Assembly (NCBI RefSeq): GCF_016469335.1
Contig: NZ_CP059888.1
Coordinates: 3,485,899-3,549,898, forward strand
Direction of reading: 5' to 3'
Length of the DNA stretch: 64,000 nt
Source: Flocculibacter collagenilyticus
GTDB lineage: Bacteria; Pseudomonadota; Gammaproteobacteria; Enterobacterales; Alteromonadaceae
Within the stretch, counting starts at the first letter, position 1, and each line of letters starts with the position of its first letter. Below, piece by piece: positions 36,814 to 46,607 of this stretch. The translations under genes and the position numbers were made by a program. Below the pieces are notes generated by a model. The model was not told the DNA's origin and made no database searches. It was given only the letters and a program-made list of their open reading frames with translations.

Positions 36814-36846
36814 AAAAAACGAGAAGATGGTTCGGATCTTCTCGTT
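36814..36846 (-). terminator. Terminator after the TrmB-like gene
   Basis: AACGAGAAGAT and ATCTTCTCGTT (36818-36846) form a perfect 11-bp stem with a 7-base loop, ending on the minus strand with six U residues. It ends the ABC-2/TrmB-like operon. Confidence 0.9.
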
Positions 36847-36857
36847 TATTTTAGATG

Positions 36858-37553
36858 CTAAAGTGACACCTTAATCCGCCATGTTTGCTGGCCACTTTCC
36901 CAATATTTTTTTTCAAATGGCGTGATCGCTGTGTCTGATTGGTACTCTTCAACGTTAGTTTGAACACCAGCTAACGATAACGCCACAGCAAACTCTTCAA
37001 TATAAAGCTGCCAGTTACTGCGCACCTCTAACAATCCACCCAGTTTTACAATGTATGGGAACACGGCACTGCCATGCCAACGACGCTTAATGTGTTTCGC
37101 TTTTGGCCATGGGTTTGGATAAAGCAAAAAATGCTTTTCAATTTTCCAGCCTGCTTCAACAGCTAAACGCCAAAAATCATTTAAGTCAGCTCTTGCCAAC
37201 ATATAATTAGGCAATTCAGCGTGGGTATTTAATTCATGGTCAACGTGGCCTTGATGCTTTTCAATGCGCACTTCAGACTTATCAATCCCAATCACTAAAG
37301 CATGAGGATGCTGTTTGGCAATATTAATAGTACTGGCACCAACCCCACAGCAAGAGTCTAAAATAATTGGCCCTTCAAATGCTTGTACGCGCTGATTAGC
37401 ATGATTAAATGCATTTAATGTATGTTGCGAATACGGTTTTTTGAATGGTGTTGATAAGTACTTTTTCACTAACGGCGCTAAGTCCTCATGAACACCATCT
37501 TGATTTGAAATAACCCGGCGAGATTGCGCCTGCGCATCAGAGTTTTTAATCAC
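36858..37553 (-). CDS. TrmB-like SAM-dependent methyltransferase
   Basis: A 231-residue Rossmann methyltransferase of the TrmB (tRNA m7G46) type. SAM site ILDSCCGVGASTINIA (about 63-78), GIDKSEVRIEKH, and YPNPWPKAKHIKRRWHG, which matches the TrmB motif FPDPW.K..H.KRR. The conserved Asp of PDPW is Asn here. Sequence differs clearly from a standard TrmB, so it may be a divergent paralogue with another substrate. It overlaps the preceding ABC-2 permease gene by 4 bases, so the two are translationally coupled. Why a methyltransferase sits with an exporter is not explained. Confidence 0.75.
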   Translation of the reverse strand: MIKNSDAQAQSRRVISNQDGVHEDLAPLVKKYLSTPFKKPYSQHTLNAFNHANQRVQAFEGPIILDSCCGVGASTINIAKQHPHALVIGIDKSEVRIEKHQGHVDHELNTHAELPNYMLARADLNDFWRLAVEAGWKIEKHFLLYPNPWPKAKHIKRRWHGSAVFPYIVKLGGLLEVRSNWQLYIEEFAVALSLAGVQTNVEEYQSDTAITPFEKKYWESGQQTWRIKVSL

Positions 37554-38323
37554 GAACGTAACCCTACCCCTTTTGTTATTAAGGTCATTGCTGTTGTAAA
37601 CAACGCTGCGATAAACACTAAGATAATGCCAAATGCAAAGTATAAATTAACATCGCTCACCCCTAAAAATCCGTAGCGAAACGCATTTACCATATAAATG
37701 ATTGGATTGGCTTGCGACACGTTCTGCCAAAAGTCCGGCAGCATTGAAATAGAATAAAACACACCACCAAGATAGGTTAGTGGCGTTAATACAAAGGTAG
37801 GAATAATACTAATATCATCGAACGACTTTGCAAATATGGCATTAATTAATCCACCAATTGAAAACAGAGCCGAGGTTAGCACTACTGTTAAGATAATTAC
37901 CCCAAGATTATGAATTTGAATGTTGGCAAAAAATAGTGACACCAGTGTCACAATTAATCCCACCAACATGCCGCGCGCCATGCCGCCACCAATATAACCA
38001 AATACAATAATGTAATTGGGTACAGGCGCTACCAGTAATTCTTCCACATTACGCTGAAATTTAGCACTGTAGAATGAGGAGGCCACGTTGGAGTATGAGT
38101 TGGTGATCACCGACATCATAATCAAACCCGGCACAATAAATTCCATATAGTTAAAACCGCCCATTTCGCCAATGCGGCTACCAATTAAGTTACCAAAAAT
38201 AACAAAATACAACGACATGGTAATGGCAGGAGGAACGAGGGTTTGCACCCAAATGCGCATAAAACGCGTGCACTCTTTAATTAAAATACTTTTAAGGGCA
38301 ATGTAATTGGTCGACATGCTCAT
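37550..38323 (-). CDS. ABC-2 type exporter permease (YadH-like)
   Basis: A 257-residue integral membrane protein of the ABC-2 (NodJ/YadH) family with about six helices: 24-46, 63-83, 105-133, 138-160, 170-192 and 227-250. The family features PGLIMMSVITNSYSNVASSF and VAPVPNYIIVFGYI are present. It would form a dimeric export channel with the ATPase encoded 15 bases upstream. The substrate is unknown. The start ATG at 38323 follows a GTAGATAG segment, a moderate ribosome site. Confidence 0.88.
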   Translation of the reverse strand: MSMSTNYIALKSILIKECTRFMRIWVQTLVPPAITMSLYFVIFGNLIGSRIGEMGGFNYMEFIVPGLIMMSVITNSYSNVASSFYSAKFQRNVEELLVAPVPNYIIVFGYIGGGMARGMLVGLIVTLVSLFFANIQIHNLGVIILTVVLTSALFSIGGLINAIFAKSFDDISIIPTFVLTPLTYLGGVFYSISMLPDFWQNVSQANPIIYMVNAFRYGFLGVSDVNLYFAFGIILVFIAALFTTAMTLITKGVGLRS

Positions 38324-38338
38324 AAATACTATCTACCT

Positions 38339-39286
38339 TTATGCTGATTTATTATTTTGTGTAGCTGACTGAGTTTGATTATTTTTTTCAACCAAATTAA
38401 CAAACAATTCTTCAAGGCGGTTTGCCTTATTCCTCATACTTAACACTTCTATTTTTTGTTCAGAAAGTTGTGAAAATACGGCATTAAGCCCTTTCTCTTT
38501 TTCTACATCAATTTCAAGCGTAGTATTGTCAATTTTACGATTTTCTAACCCTGTTAGCGTGTAATCACCGCTGTTTGGCGCCAAGTCTAAAATAAAGGTT
38601 TCAATATTGAGTTTGCTTAATAAGTCTTTCATTGTGGTATGTTCCACAATAGTGCCTTTATCGATGATTGCGATATTGCGGCATAGCATTTCGGCTTCTT
38701 CTAAATAATGGGTAGTTAGAATGATAGTGATGCCTTTTGCATTGATATCACGCAAAAATGTCCACATTGAGCGGCGAATTTCAATATCTACACCCGCGGT
38801 TGGCTCATCCAGAATGAGTATTTTAGGTTCATGCATTAATGCTCTGGCAATCATTAATCGACGCTTCATGCCGCCCGATAGGGTGCGAGACGGTACATCG
38901 CGTTTGTCCCACAAATCTAACTGTTTTAAATAAGTTTCAGCACGCTGAATTGCAACGTCGCGCGGTACGCCATAATAACCTGCTTGGTTCACCACAATTT
39001 GATGCGGCGTTTCAAACTGATTAAAGTTAAACTCCTGCGGTACTAGTCCAATTTGGCTTTTTGCTAAATCAAGCTCAGTATCAATATCATAACCGCTAAC
39101 TTTAACTTGCCCTTCGGTTTTATTAACTAACGACGTAATCACCCCGATGGTGGTTGATTTACCCGCGCCATTGGGGCCTAGTAAAGCAAAAAAATCACCC
39201 TCTTTAACTTCTAGGTCAATTCCTTTTACGGCTTGTACTCCACCTTTATATGTTTTCTTTAACCCTTTAATCTGCAATGCAGTCAT
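38339..39286 (-). CDS. ABC exporter ATPase (YadG-like)
   Basis: A 315-residue ATPase. Walker A GPNGAGKSTT (about 36-45), Q-loop LVPQEFNFN, signature LSGGMKRRLMIARAL, Walker B ILILDEPTAGVD and H-loop TTHYLEEAE are complete. A C-terminal 80-residue extension (after about 225) is typical of the YadG/DRA-type ABC-2 partners. It pairs with the permease downstream. E. coli yadGH is the nearest familiar model; function of that pair is also poorly known. Confidence 0.9.
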   Translation of the reverse strand: MTALQIKGLKKTYKGGVQAVKGIDLEVKEGDFFALLGPNGAGKSTTIGVITSLVNKTEGQVKVSGYDIDTELDLAKSQIGLVPQEFNFNQFETPHQIVVNQAGYYGVPRDVAIQRAETYLKQLDLWDKRDVPSRTLSGGMKRRLMIARALMHEPKILILDEPTAGVDIEIRRSMWTFLRDINAKGITIILTTHYLEEAEMLCRNIAIIDKGTIVEHTTMKDLLSKLNIETFILDLAPNSGDYTLTGLENRKIDNTTLEIDVEKEKGLNAVFSQLSEQKIEVLSMRNKANRLEELFVNLVEKNNQTQSATQNNKSA

Positions 39287-39352
39287 ATTTCTCGCCTACC
39301 TTTGCGTTGTGTTTCCAATTTACTTCCTCGTTTTAATTTGAAGAAAATGTAG

Positions 39353-39982
39353 TTAATGCCCGTAACCCCAGCGTGGTACCAATGCCTGATCAACACCAAG
39401 GTGATCTAAAATTCGTGCCACCACAAAATCCACTAAATCATCAATCGTTTTAGGTTCGTGATAAAAGCCCGGTGATGCAGGTAAAATAACCGCCCCCAAT
39501 TGTGACAGCTTAAGCATGTGCTCTAAATGAATACTGTTATAAGGCGTTTCTCGTGGTACTAACACTAATTTTCCACGTTCTTTCAGCACAACATCTGCTG
39601 CGCGCTCAATTAAATTATCGCTGGTTGCCAGCGCAATAGACGCTAATGTACTAGTACTGCACGGACACACCACCATATGCTTTGGCGCCGCCGAGCCAGA
39701 TGCCACTGGCGAGAACCACTCTTCTTTACCAAATACCTTTAATTGATTTTCCTTAGCGTGGTATTTTTCAGCCAAAAACGCGGCCGCACGCTCTGGGTGG
39801 CTAGGAATTTTAAGGTGTGATTCTGTATCAAATACTACTCTTGCAGCACTCGAAACCAACAAAAAAACTTGATAGTTAGCGTTTAACAAAGCTTCTAATA
39901 ACTTTAAGCCATAAGGCGCACCAGAGGCTCCCGTCCACGCCAACGTAATTTGGCCTGAAAATGCTGAGTCTTTAACTGTCAT
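39353..39982 (-). CDS. ubiX: Flavin prenyltransferase UbiX
   Basis: A 209-residue flavoprotein that prenylates FMN to make the cofactor used by UbiD in ubiquinone synthesis. Visible: [17 protein letters not shown] at the N-terminus, the VSSAARVVF strand, [19 protein letters not shown], and [16 protein letters not shown], all typical of UbiX. Length is normal. It overlaps the end of mpl by 11 bases, so the genes are coupled. An mpl-ubiX arrangement is common in gammaproteobacteria. Confidence 0.93.
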   Translation of the reverse strand: MTVKDSAFSGQITLAWTGASGAPYGLKLLEALLNANYQVFLLVSSAARVVFDTESHLKIPSHPERAAAFLAEKYHAKENQLKVFGKEEWFSPVASGSAAPKHMVVCPCSTSTLASIALATSDNLIERAADVVLKERGKLVLVPRETPYNSIHLEHMLKLSQLGAVILPASPGFYHEPKTIDDLVDFVVARILDHLGVDQALVPRWGYGH

Positions 39983-41336
39983 ATTTATCTTCTAATGCTT
40001 CTATAAGTTTGTCGTGAATGCCGCCAAAACCACCATTACTCATAATTAGTATAGTATCGCCGCGTTGGGCTTCTACCACTAGCGTCTGTACTAAATCATC
40101 AATGTCTTTATGGCAATGCGCTGGCTGCTGACAGTGCTCAGCGATTTCGGTAACTGACCACGGAATATTTGCTGGCTGATAAATAAAAACTTCGTCGGCT
40201 TGTACCAATGAATCCGCTAACTCATTTTTATGCACGCCCAACTTCATGGTATTTGAACGAGGCTCTAATACTGCTAAAATTCTATCGTTACCCACATTAG
40301 CGCGTAGCCCCGCAACCGTTGTATGAATAGCAGTAGGATGGTGAGCAAAGTCGTCAATAACAGTAATCCCATTTACCCTTCCTTTAAATTCCATTCTACG
40401 CTTTGGCGACATAAACTGATTCAAACCCGCAATGCAGTGCTCTACAGGCACACCCGCATGACGCGCCGCTGCAATCGCCATTAAACCATTACTTACATTG
40501 TGCGCACCAATACACGTCCAACTCACCTCTCCCACCACTTGTTGATTCAACAATACCTTAAATTTGCTACCGTCAGCTTCAATAAGCTCGGCACGCCACG
40601 TGCCTTCTTCACCAACAGTTTCAAGTGGCGTCCAGCACCCTAATTGTAGTGTTTGCTGTAACGCGGCATCCTCTTGCGGATAAATCGCCAAACCATTGCT
40701 TGGTACCATGCGCATTAAATGATGGAATTGGGTTTGAATAGCCGCTAAATCCGCAAAAATATCAGCGTGATCAAATTCTAGATTATTTAAAATAACGGTT
40801 TTAGGACGGTAATGAACAAATTTAGAACGTTTGTCGAAAAATGCGGTGTCGTATTCATCGGCTTCAATTACAAAAAAAGGCGAGTCGCCTAATCGCGCCG
40901 AGCTATCAAAGTTTTGTGGTACGCCACCAATTAAAAAACCGGGGGGTAATTTAGCGTATTCTAAAATCCACGCCAGCATACTGGCTGTGGTAGTTTTACC
41001 GTGGGTGCCTGCAACCGCTAACACCCATCGATCTTTTAATACATTTTCAAGCAGCCACTGCGGGCCAGATGTGTACGGAATATTTCGCGCTAACATATAC
41101 TCTACAGCAGGATTTCCACGCGACATCGCATTACCAACAATCACTAAATCTGGCTCAGGCGACAAATGCTCAGGCTGGTAACCTTGCATCAGCTCAATGC
41201 CGATGTCTTCAAGCTGTGTACTCATGGGCGGATACACATTAGCGTCAGAGCCCGTCACTTTAAACCCAAGTTGTTTGGCAATAACCGCGATGCCACCCAT
41301 AAAGGTGCCACATATTCCCAAAATATGAATATGCAT
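39972..41336 (-). CDS. mpl: UDP-MurNAc:L-Ala-gamma-D-Glu-mDAP ligase
   Basis: A 454-residue Mur-ligase family enzyme that joins recycled murein tripeptide to UDP-N-acetylmuramate in cell-wall recycling. The start [15 protein letters not shown], the P-loop [12 protein letters not shown] (about 109-120), [16 protein letters not shown] and PKRRMEFKG are characteristic of Mpl rather than MurC. Length is normal. In many gammaproteobacteria mpl is next to, and divergent from, fbp. Here fbp lies about 5.5 kb away on the far side of an accessory insertion. Confidence 0.95.
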   Translation of the reverse strand: MHIHILGICGTFMGGIAVIAKQLGFKVTGSDANVYPPMSTQLEDIGIELMQGYQPEHLSPEPDLVIVGNAMSRGNPAVEYMLARNIPYTSGPQWLLENVLKDRWVLAVAGTHGKTTTASMLAWILEYAKLPPGFLIGGVPQNFDSSARLGDSPFFVIEADEYDTAFFDKRSKFVHYRPKTVILNNLEFDHADIFADLAAIQTQFHHLMRMVPSNGLAIYPQEDAALQQTLQLGCWTPLETVGEEGTWRAELIEADGSKFKVLLNQQVVGEVSWTCIGAHNVSNGLMAIAAARHAGVPVEHCIAGLNQFMSPKRRMEFKGRVNGITVIDDFAHHPTAIHTTVAGLRANVGNDRILAVLEPRSNTMKLGVHKNELADSLVQADEVFIYQPANIPWSVTEIAEHCQQPAHCHKDIDDLVQTLVVEAQRGDTILIMSNGGFGGIHDKLIEALEDKYDS

Positions 41337-41427
41337 AGAAAAACCTATTGTATTGAAGCATTTGCAGTTAAGAATACCGCAAAGCGATAACGATCTGAAA
41401 GGTGCATTTAATAATGATGCAAGTATT

Positions 41428-42195
41428 TCAATCTATGGGGATGATTAGAGAGATTATCAACTGGAGGAGTGTTTGATTGTAGGTAATTTGTTGAGTTGCG
41501 CTTTGTTTAGTCAGGGCAAGAGCATTTAAATTACCCCTTAGAAGTAACTCGGTTCTAAAATCATCATCTAACGCCGCCATTTTTAGCTTTCGCTTCATAC
41601 TGGCTTTTTTCGTCGTATCTGTTTTGACAATATTCAACGCCAATTTTCTAAATGCATTCATGACTTCAACTGCATTGCCCCGCCTAATACGCGAATCGTC
41701 TTCATGGAATGTCATATCTAACGTCCAGTGTAAGCAGTTTTCAACGCCTCAGTGATTGCGAATTATGCCATTTAATCGCTCTGCATTTAGCCCCAATGAG
41801 CTGATATAAGCTTGAACCTCTCCATTGAGTGTACTTTGATTGTCTTTTAGTGCAATGACGTAATCAACACCTCTGGATTGAATTTTCTTTGCAATTGCGT
41901 GCTGACATCCCATGGCGTTCAACGTAACGGTTACACCTTTTACATCAAGTAAATCCAGCAACTTGGGGGTGGCTGTTATCTCATTGGATTTATCACCTAC
42001 TTTTTGTTGTCCTAGTACCAGTCCATTGCCACAATTCCATGCACTGACCATATGCAACGGGTTCTTTCTGCCTTTGGTTGTGAAGCTTCTATGAGCGGTT
42101 TTTCCATCAATGGCGATAACTTCGCCATTCACTTGCTCGGCGATTTCATTTACCCAATTGATAAAGCTGGTTTGTTTCCCGCTCTGATCATGAAA
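41428..42195 (-). pseudogene. Remnant of an ISAs1-family transposase
   Basis: A broken DDE transposase. The frame is open from 42195, just after a TAG, so the N-terminal third (about 90-100 residues) is missing. Recognisable parts are NGEVIAIDGKTAHRS with the first catalytic Asp, GDKSNEITATPKLLDLLD, TLNAMGCQHAIAKKI and VDYVIALKDNQ. After IIRNH a TGA replaces the expected TGG tryptophan codon at 41749-41751; the frame then continues with GVENCLHWTLDMTFHEDDSR to 41428. The C-terminal tail (LLQLIISLIIPID) looks altered. It cannot make an intact transposase. No terminal inverted repeats were recognised. Confidence 0.88.
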
Positions 42196-42632
42196 CTATC
42201 ATTTAGTTCAATTTATAATGATCTTGCCCTGTTTGTTTAGTAGGCGGCGATAAATTCGTTGTAATTTTTAGTTGTAGTATTTAATTATCAGAATTGTATA
42301 ATTAGTAGCTGCGAGGCTTAGAAAAGCGGTAAACGTCCTCTAAGTTTGCAATCATGTTCACTGACCCTATTAATTTTCGATCGTTACAATAGTTGGCTTT
42401 ATGTGATACGATTACAAATACATTAATGCAAAATTATAACATATGAATCACATCACTCCTATATTAATGTTAGTCACCTAACTTCTCGTAGAACATCCAA
42501 CAAACTTTTGATAGAAAAGGATACAATAGAGCCTATGAAAGCTCAATAAATCAAATTCGATTACGAAGACATTATAAGTAATGTAAATCATTGATCTAAA
42601 CCTAGATACAATTATTAATTAAAGGAATAACT
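42196..42632. other. AT-rich intergenic region
   Basis: About 440 bases between the transposase remnant and the propeller/FN3 gene. Strongly AT-rich. It probably holds the promoter of the next gene, but no clear -35/-10 pair, operator or RNA gene was identified. It may contain further decayed insertion-sequence DNA. Confidence 0.4.
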
Positions 42633-45600
42633 ATGAAAAAAATCTTACTTGCAGCTTGTGCTTGGGTCATTTACTTGCCTATAGCTCTTGCTGACGGTTA
42701 TGAAGGCCTTTGGTATGAATTGCCACAATATTTTGATGTTGAACGCAAAATTTCAAAATATTCGGGCGCAATGGGTACAGCTACTAATAAACATAAACCT
42801 CTAGCCATATACTCTGACCAATCTAATAAGACTTTTTTTACTTATGGGGGGTTAGATCCGAACAGTAATAATAATATGGCAATCTACGTAGGATGTTATG
42901 ATCATATACTGAAACAACTATGCAGTAAGCCGACACTTATAACAATTAAAGATAAAGTTGTTGATCAGCACGATAATGCTTCACTTCTTATTGACAAGGA
43001 TAATTTTATTTGGGTCTACGTCAGTGGAAGAAATACCAAGAGGCCTGGACAACTATATAGAAGTAACAAACAAGGTGATATCAGTCGTTTTGAAGAAATG
43101 AAGCTCACAATTGATGGTGAAATTGAAGAGATATCAGACTTTTCTTACCCTCAGCCTTGGCTGACTATCAGTAATAATAAAGTTTTACTCCATACACAAT
43201 ACACAGACGGAAGAGAGCTCTATATTAGACACGAAGATAAAGCTTCGGTAAAAATGGTAAAAGGGGGGCATTACGCTATCTCATATGCTAAAGGCGATCA
43301 TATCGTTATGGCCTATAATTCTCACGATGAACGTGGAAGAAATGAACATAGTCCAGATGCCAGAACCAACCTATATTTCATGCAATCTTTTGATGGTGGA
43401 AGTACTTGGGTAAACAAAGATAATGATCCGCTAGAAATCTTAACCGGAGCAAGGCAACCGCTTGAAAAATTTGACTCAAGAACAGAAATCATTGGAAACT
43501 ATCGCGAAAGCGGTTATTACGTGTATTTAAAAGATATAAAAATTAATAATAATGATGAAGTATTAATTTTATATTCGTTAGCTAAAACAGCCGATCCTAC
43601 AAATTTTAGTGACAGCCGATCATTACACTTAAAAACTATCAGCCGGACAGGCTCTGTTGAATCTCAGACTTTGAGTGGTAGTTTATTTGACGTTAATCAC
43701 AATTACTCTTCTGGCTTTATTGATTTGTTCAATGGAAATATTTACATGCCAACACAAGACAACGAGTCGACTAAGATGTTGGCTGGCGGTCATATCTCTA
43801 TATTAAATCAAAGTGGCGCCTATATCTCTGAATTAACCAGTGATGGTAGACATCATAATTATATCCGAGATGTTTATAATAAAACCTACCAGAGTGCTCT
43901 AGACTTTTCATTTTTTTGGTCAAGTTCCGATCCTGTAAAAAGCACTCAGCGCTTACCCATACATTATTATGGAACAAGTGGGAGTATTCAAACAATGCCA
44001 ATGTCTTCACTTTCAATGCCAATGAATTTAATAGCGGATCTACATAATGGTGATAATATTAAGCTGACATGGCAAGCCGTTAAAAACGCAGCCTATTACC
44101 ATATCATAAGTAGTACTGATGGAGGTTCTTGGATATTAGACAGCAAGCAGCACTCACAAAATGAACATGTTTTTAAAGATCTAGATTTGGCTAGATACCA
44201 ATATAGGGTTAAAGCCTGCAATAGCTTTGACCACTGTAGCTCTTATTCCTCACCATCGAATGCAGTTACTATAACCTCATTGACTCCATCTGTGCCTAAC
44301 GCTCCTACCGCTGTGCTCTCAAATAGTAATACCATCACTATTAATTGGGATCCGATAGAACACTCTTCGTATTACGTTCGAGAAGTAAGTATTAATAGTG
44401 GTAGCTGGATCAACCCAACCACATTTTTGGGAACGAGCGCTGTTTATGCTAACCAGCAAGTTCGATCATACCGTTATAGAGTAAAAGCATGTAACAACAA
44501 TAATCAGTGTAGTGCGTTTTCAGCACCATCAAGTACCGTGATAGTATTACCTCCTACTCCATCTGTGCCTAACGCACCTACCGCCGTGATCTCAAATGGT
44601 AACACCATCACTATTAATTGGGATCCGGTAGAGCACTCTTCGTATTATGTTAGAGAAGTAAGTATTAATAGTGGTAGCTGGATCAACCCAACCACATTTT
44701 CGGGAACGAGCGCTGTTTATGCTAACCAGCAAGTTCGATCATACCGTTATAGAGTAAAAGCATGTAACAACAATAATCAGTGTAGTGCGTTTTCATCACC
44801 ATCAAGTACCGTGACGGTACAACCACCTTATCCATCCATACCAAGCGCCCCTAATGCATCACTATCTAACGGTAATACCATTACTATCACGTGGAATGCT
44901 GTTAACAATGCCTCGTACTACATTCGCGAAGTAAGCATTGATAATGGCAGCTGGAAAAGCCCAACCACATTTACTGGAACAAGTGCAGCTTATACTAACC
45001 AGCAAGTTCGTTCTTATCGATATCGCGTTAAAGCGTGCAATAGCGACAATTTATGCAGTGCCTTTTCAGCACCATCAAATACCGTGACGGTACAACCACC
45101 TTATCCATCCATACCAAGCGCCCCTAATGCATCACTATCTAACGGTAATACCATTACTATCACGTGGAATGCTGTTAACAATGCCTCGTACTACATTCGC
45201 GAAGTAAGTATTGATAATGGCAGCTGGAAAAACCCAACCACATTTACTGGAACAAGTGCAGCTTATACTAACCAGCAAGTTCGCTCTTATCGATATCGCG
45301 TTAAAGCGTGCAACAGCGACAATTTATGCAGTGCCTTTTCAGCACCATCAAATACCGTGACGGTACAACCACCTTATCCATCCATACCAAGCGCCCCTAA
45401 TGCATCACTATCTAACGGTAATACCATTACTATCACGTGGAATGCTGTTAACAATGCCTCGTACTACATTCGCGAAGTAAGCATTGATAATGGCAGCTGG
45501 AAAAGCCCAACCACATTTACTGGAACAAGTGCAGCTTATACTAACCAGCAAGTTCGCTCTTATCGATATCGCGTTAAAGCGTGCAATAGCGACAATTTAT

Positions 45601-46463
45601 GCAGTGCCTTTTCAGCACCATCAAATACCGTGACGGTACAACCACCTTATCCATCCATACCAAGCGCCCCTAATGCATCACTATCTAACGGTAATACCAT
45701 TACTATCACGTGGAATGCTGTTAACAATGCCTCGTACTACATTCGCGAAGTAAGTATTGATAATGACAGCTGGAAAAACCCAACCACATTTACTGGAACA
45801 AGTGCAGCTTATACTAACCAGCAAGTTCGCTCTTATCGATATCGCGTTAAAGCGTGCAATAGCGACAATTTATGCAGTGCCTTTTCAGCACCATCAAATA
45901 CCGTGACGGTACAACCACCTTATCCATCCATACCAAGCGCCCCTAATGCATCACTATCTAACGGTAATACCATTACTATCACGTGGAATGCTGTTAACAA
46001 TGCCTCGTACTACATTCGCGAAGTAAGCATTGATAATGGCAGCTGGAAAAGCCCAACCACATTTACTGGAACAAGTGCAGCTTATACTAACCAGCAAGTT
46101 CGCTCTTATCGATATCGCGTTAAAGCGTGCAATAGCGACAATTTATGCAGTGCCTTTTCAGCACCATCAAATACCGTGACGGTACAACCACCTTATCCAT
46201 CCATACCAAGCGCCCCTAATGCATCACTATCTAACGGTAATACCATTACTATCACGTGGAATGCTGTTAACAATGCCTCGTACTACATTCGCGAAGTAAG
46301 CATTGATAATGGCAGCTGGAAAAGCCCAACCACATTTACTGGAACAAGTGCAGCTTATACTAACCAACAAGTTCGCTCTTATCGATATCGCGTTAAAGCG
46401 TGCAATAGCGACAATTTATGCAGTGCCTTTTCAGCACCATCAAATACCGTGACAGTGTACTAA
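42633..46463 (+). CDS. Secreted beta-propeller (BNR-like) protein with nine FN3 domains
   Basis: A 1276-residue secreted protein. The signal peptide ends near IALA-DG (residue 20). The N-terminal 450 residues look like a BNR_4-type beta-propeller: GTATNKHKPLAIYSD, HDNASLLIDKDNFIWVYVSG, and one canonical Asp-box SFDGGSTW near 250. Such propellers occur in sialidases and in some polysaccharide lyases (for example PL24/PL25 ulvan lyases). A catalytic role is possible but not shown. From about 465 there are nine FN3-type domains: one divergent, two of one subtype, six nearly identical 91-residue copies. Each keeps KACN....CSAFS cysteines, probably a disulfide. A good AAAGGA ribosome site precedes the ATG. 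Confidence 0.85.
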   Translation: MKKILLAACAWVIYLPIALADGYEGLWYELPQYFDVERKISKYSGAMGTATNKHKPLAIYSDQSNKTFFTYGGLDPNSNNNMAIYVGCYDHILKQLCSKPTLITIKDKVVDQHDNASLLIDKDNFIWVYVSGRNTKRPGQLYRSNKQGDISRFEEMKLTIDGEIEEISDFSYPQPWLTISNNKVLLHTQYTDGRELYIRHEDKASVKMVKGGHYAISYAKGDHIVMAYNSHDERGRNEHSPDARTNLYFMQSFDGGSTWVNKDNDPLEILTGARQPLEKFDSRTEIIGNYRESGYYVYLKDIKINNNDEVLILYSLAKTADPTNFSDSRSLHLKTISRTGSVESQTLSGSLFDVNHNYSSGFIDLFNGNIYMPTQDNESTKMLAGGHISILNQSGAYISELTSDGRHHNYIRDVYNKTYQSALDFSFFWSSSDPVKSTQRLPIHYYGTSGSIQTMPMSSLSMPMNLIADLHNGDNIKLTWQAVKNAAYYHIISSTDGGSWILDSKQHSQNEHVFKDLDLARYQYRVKACNSFDHCSSYSSPSNAVTITSLTPSVPNAPTAVLSNSNTITINWDPIEHSSYYVREVSINSGSWINPTTFLGTSAVYANQQVRSYRYRVKACNNNNQCSAFSAPSSTVIVLPPTPSVPNAPTAVISNGNTITINWDPVEHSSYYVREVSINSGSWINPTTFSGTSAVYANQQVRSYRYRVKACNNNNQCSAFSSPSSTVTVQPPYPSIPSAPNASLSNGNTITITWNAVNNASYYIREVSIDNGSWKSPTTFTGTSAAYTNQQVRSYRYRVKACNSDNLCSAFSAPSNTVTVQPPYPSIPSAPNASLSNGNTITITWNAVNNASYYIREVSIDNGSWKNPTTFTGTSAAYTNQQVRSYRYRVKACNSDNLCSAFSAPSNTVTVQPPYPSIPSAPNASLSNGNTITITWNAVNNASYYIREVSIDNGSWKSPTTFTGTSAAYTNQQVRSYRYRVKACNSDNLCSAFSAPSNTVTVQPPYPSIPSAPNASLSNGNTITITWNAVNNASYYIREVSIDNDSWKNPTTFTGTSAAYTNQQVRSYRYRVKACNSDNLCSAFSAPSNTVTVQPPYPSIPSAPNASLSNGNTITITWNAVNNASYYIREVSIDNGSWKSPTTFTGTSAAYTNQQVRSYRYRVKACNSDNLCSAFSAPSNTVTVQPPYPSIPSAPNASLSNGNTITITWNAVNNASYYIREVSIDNGSWKSPTTFTGTSAAYTNQQVRSYRYRVKACNSDNLCSAFSAPSNTVTVY
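44826..46463 (+). repeat. Six nearly identical 273-bp FN3 coding repeats
   Basis: Units start at 44826, 45099, 45372, 45645, 45918 and 46191; the last ends exactly at the stop codon. They differ at a few bases only. Two diagnostic sites vary: AAGC/AAAC in WKSP/WKNP and GCATTG/GTATTG just before. Two older units of the same length precede them (about 44284-44825). Confidence 0.95.
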
Positions 46464-46537
46464 GTGGAGGTGTTAAGAGACCTTAGATCATGACTATCAA
46501 TATAGTTATTTTCGAGCTCCTGCAGTACAAATTAATC

Positions 46538-46607
46538 TGTCGGACGGCGCTTCGCTTAACCGACTTACAAAAACTGATGTTGGAAAAGTCGTAAGCGCTT
46601 TCCAACA
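46538..46607. repeat. REP-like palindrome followed by a second hairpin
   Basis: TGTCGGACGGCGCTTCGCTT with CCGAC completing the stem (46539-46543 and 46560-46564) is a REP-type element related to 29689-29720. A second hairpin (TGTTGGAAA 46578-46586, TTTCCAACA 46599-46607) follows at once and is succeeded by CTCTTTATAATTT. The pair resembles a BIME-like unit and may terminate the preceding gene. Confidence 0.65.

Noticed and set aside
44284-46463. Regular repeats that could be mistaken for a CRISPR or satellite array
   Set aside because: Units are 273 bp, in frame, contain no spacers, and encode FN3 domains to the stop codon.
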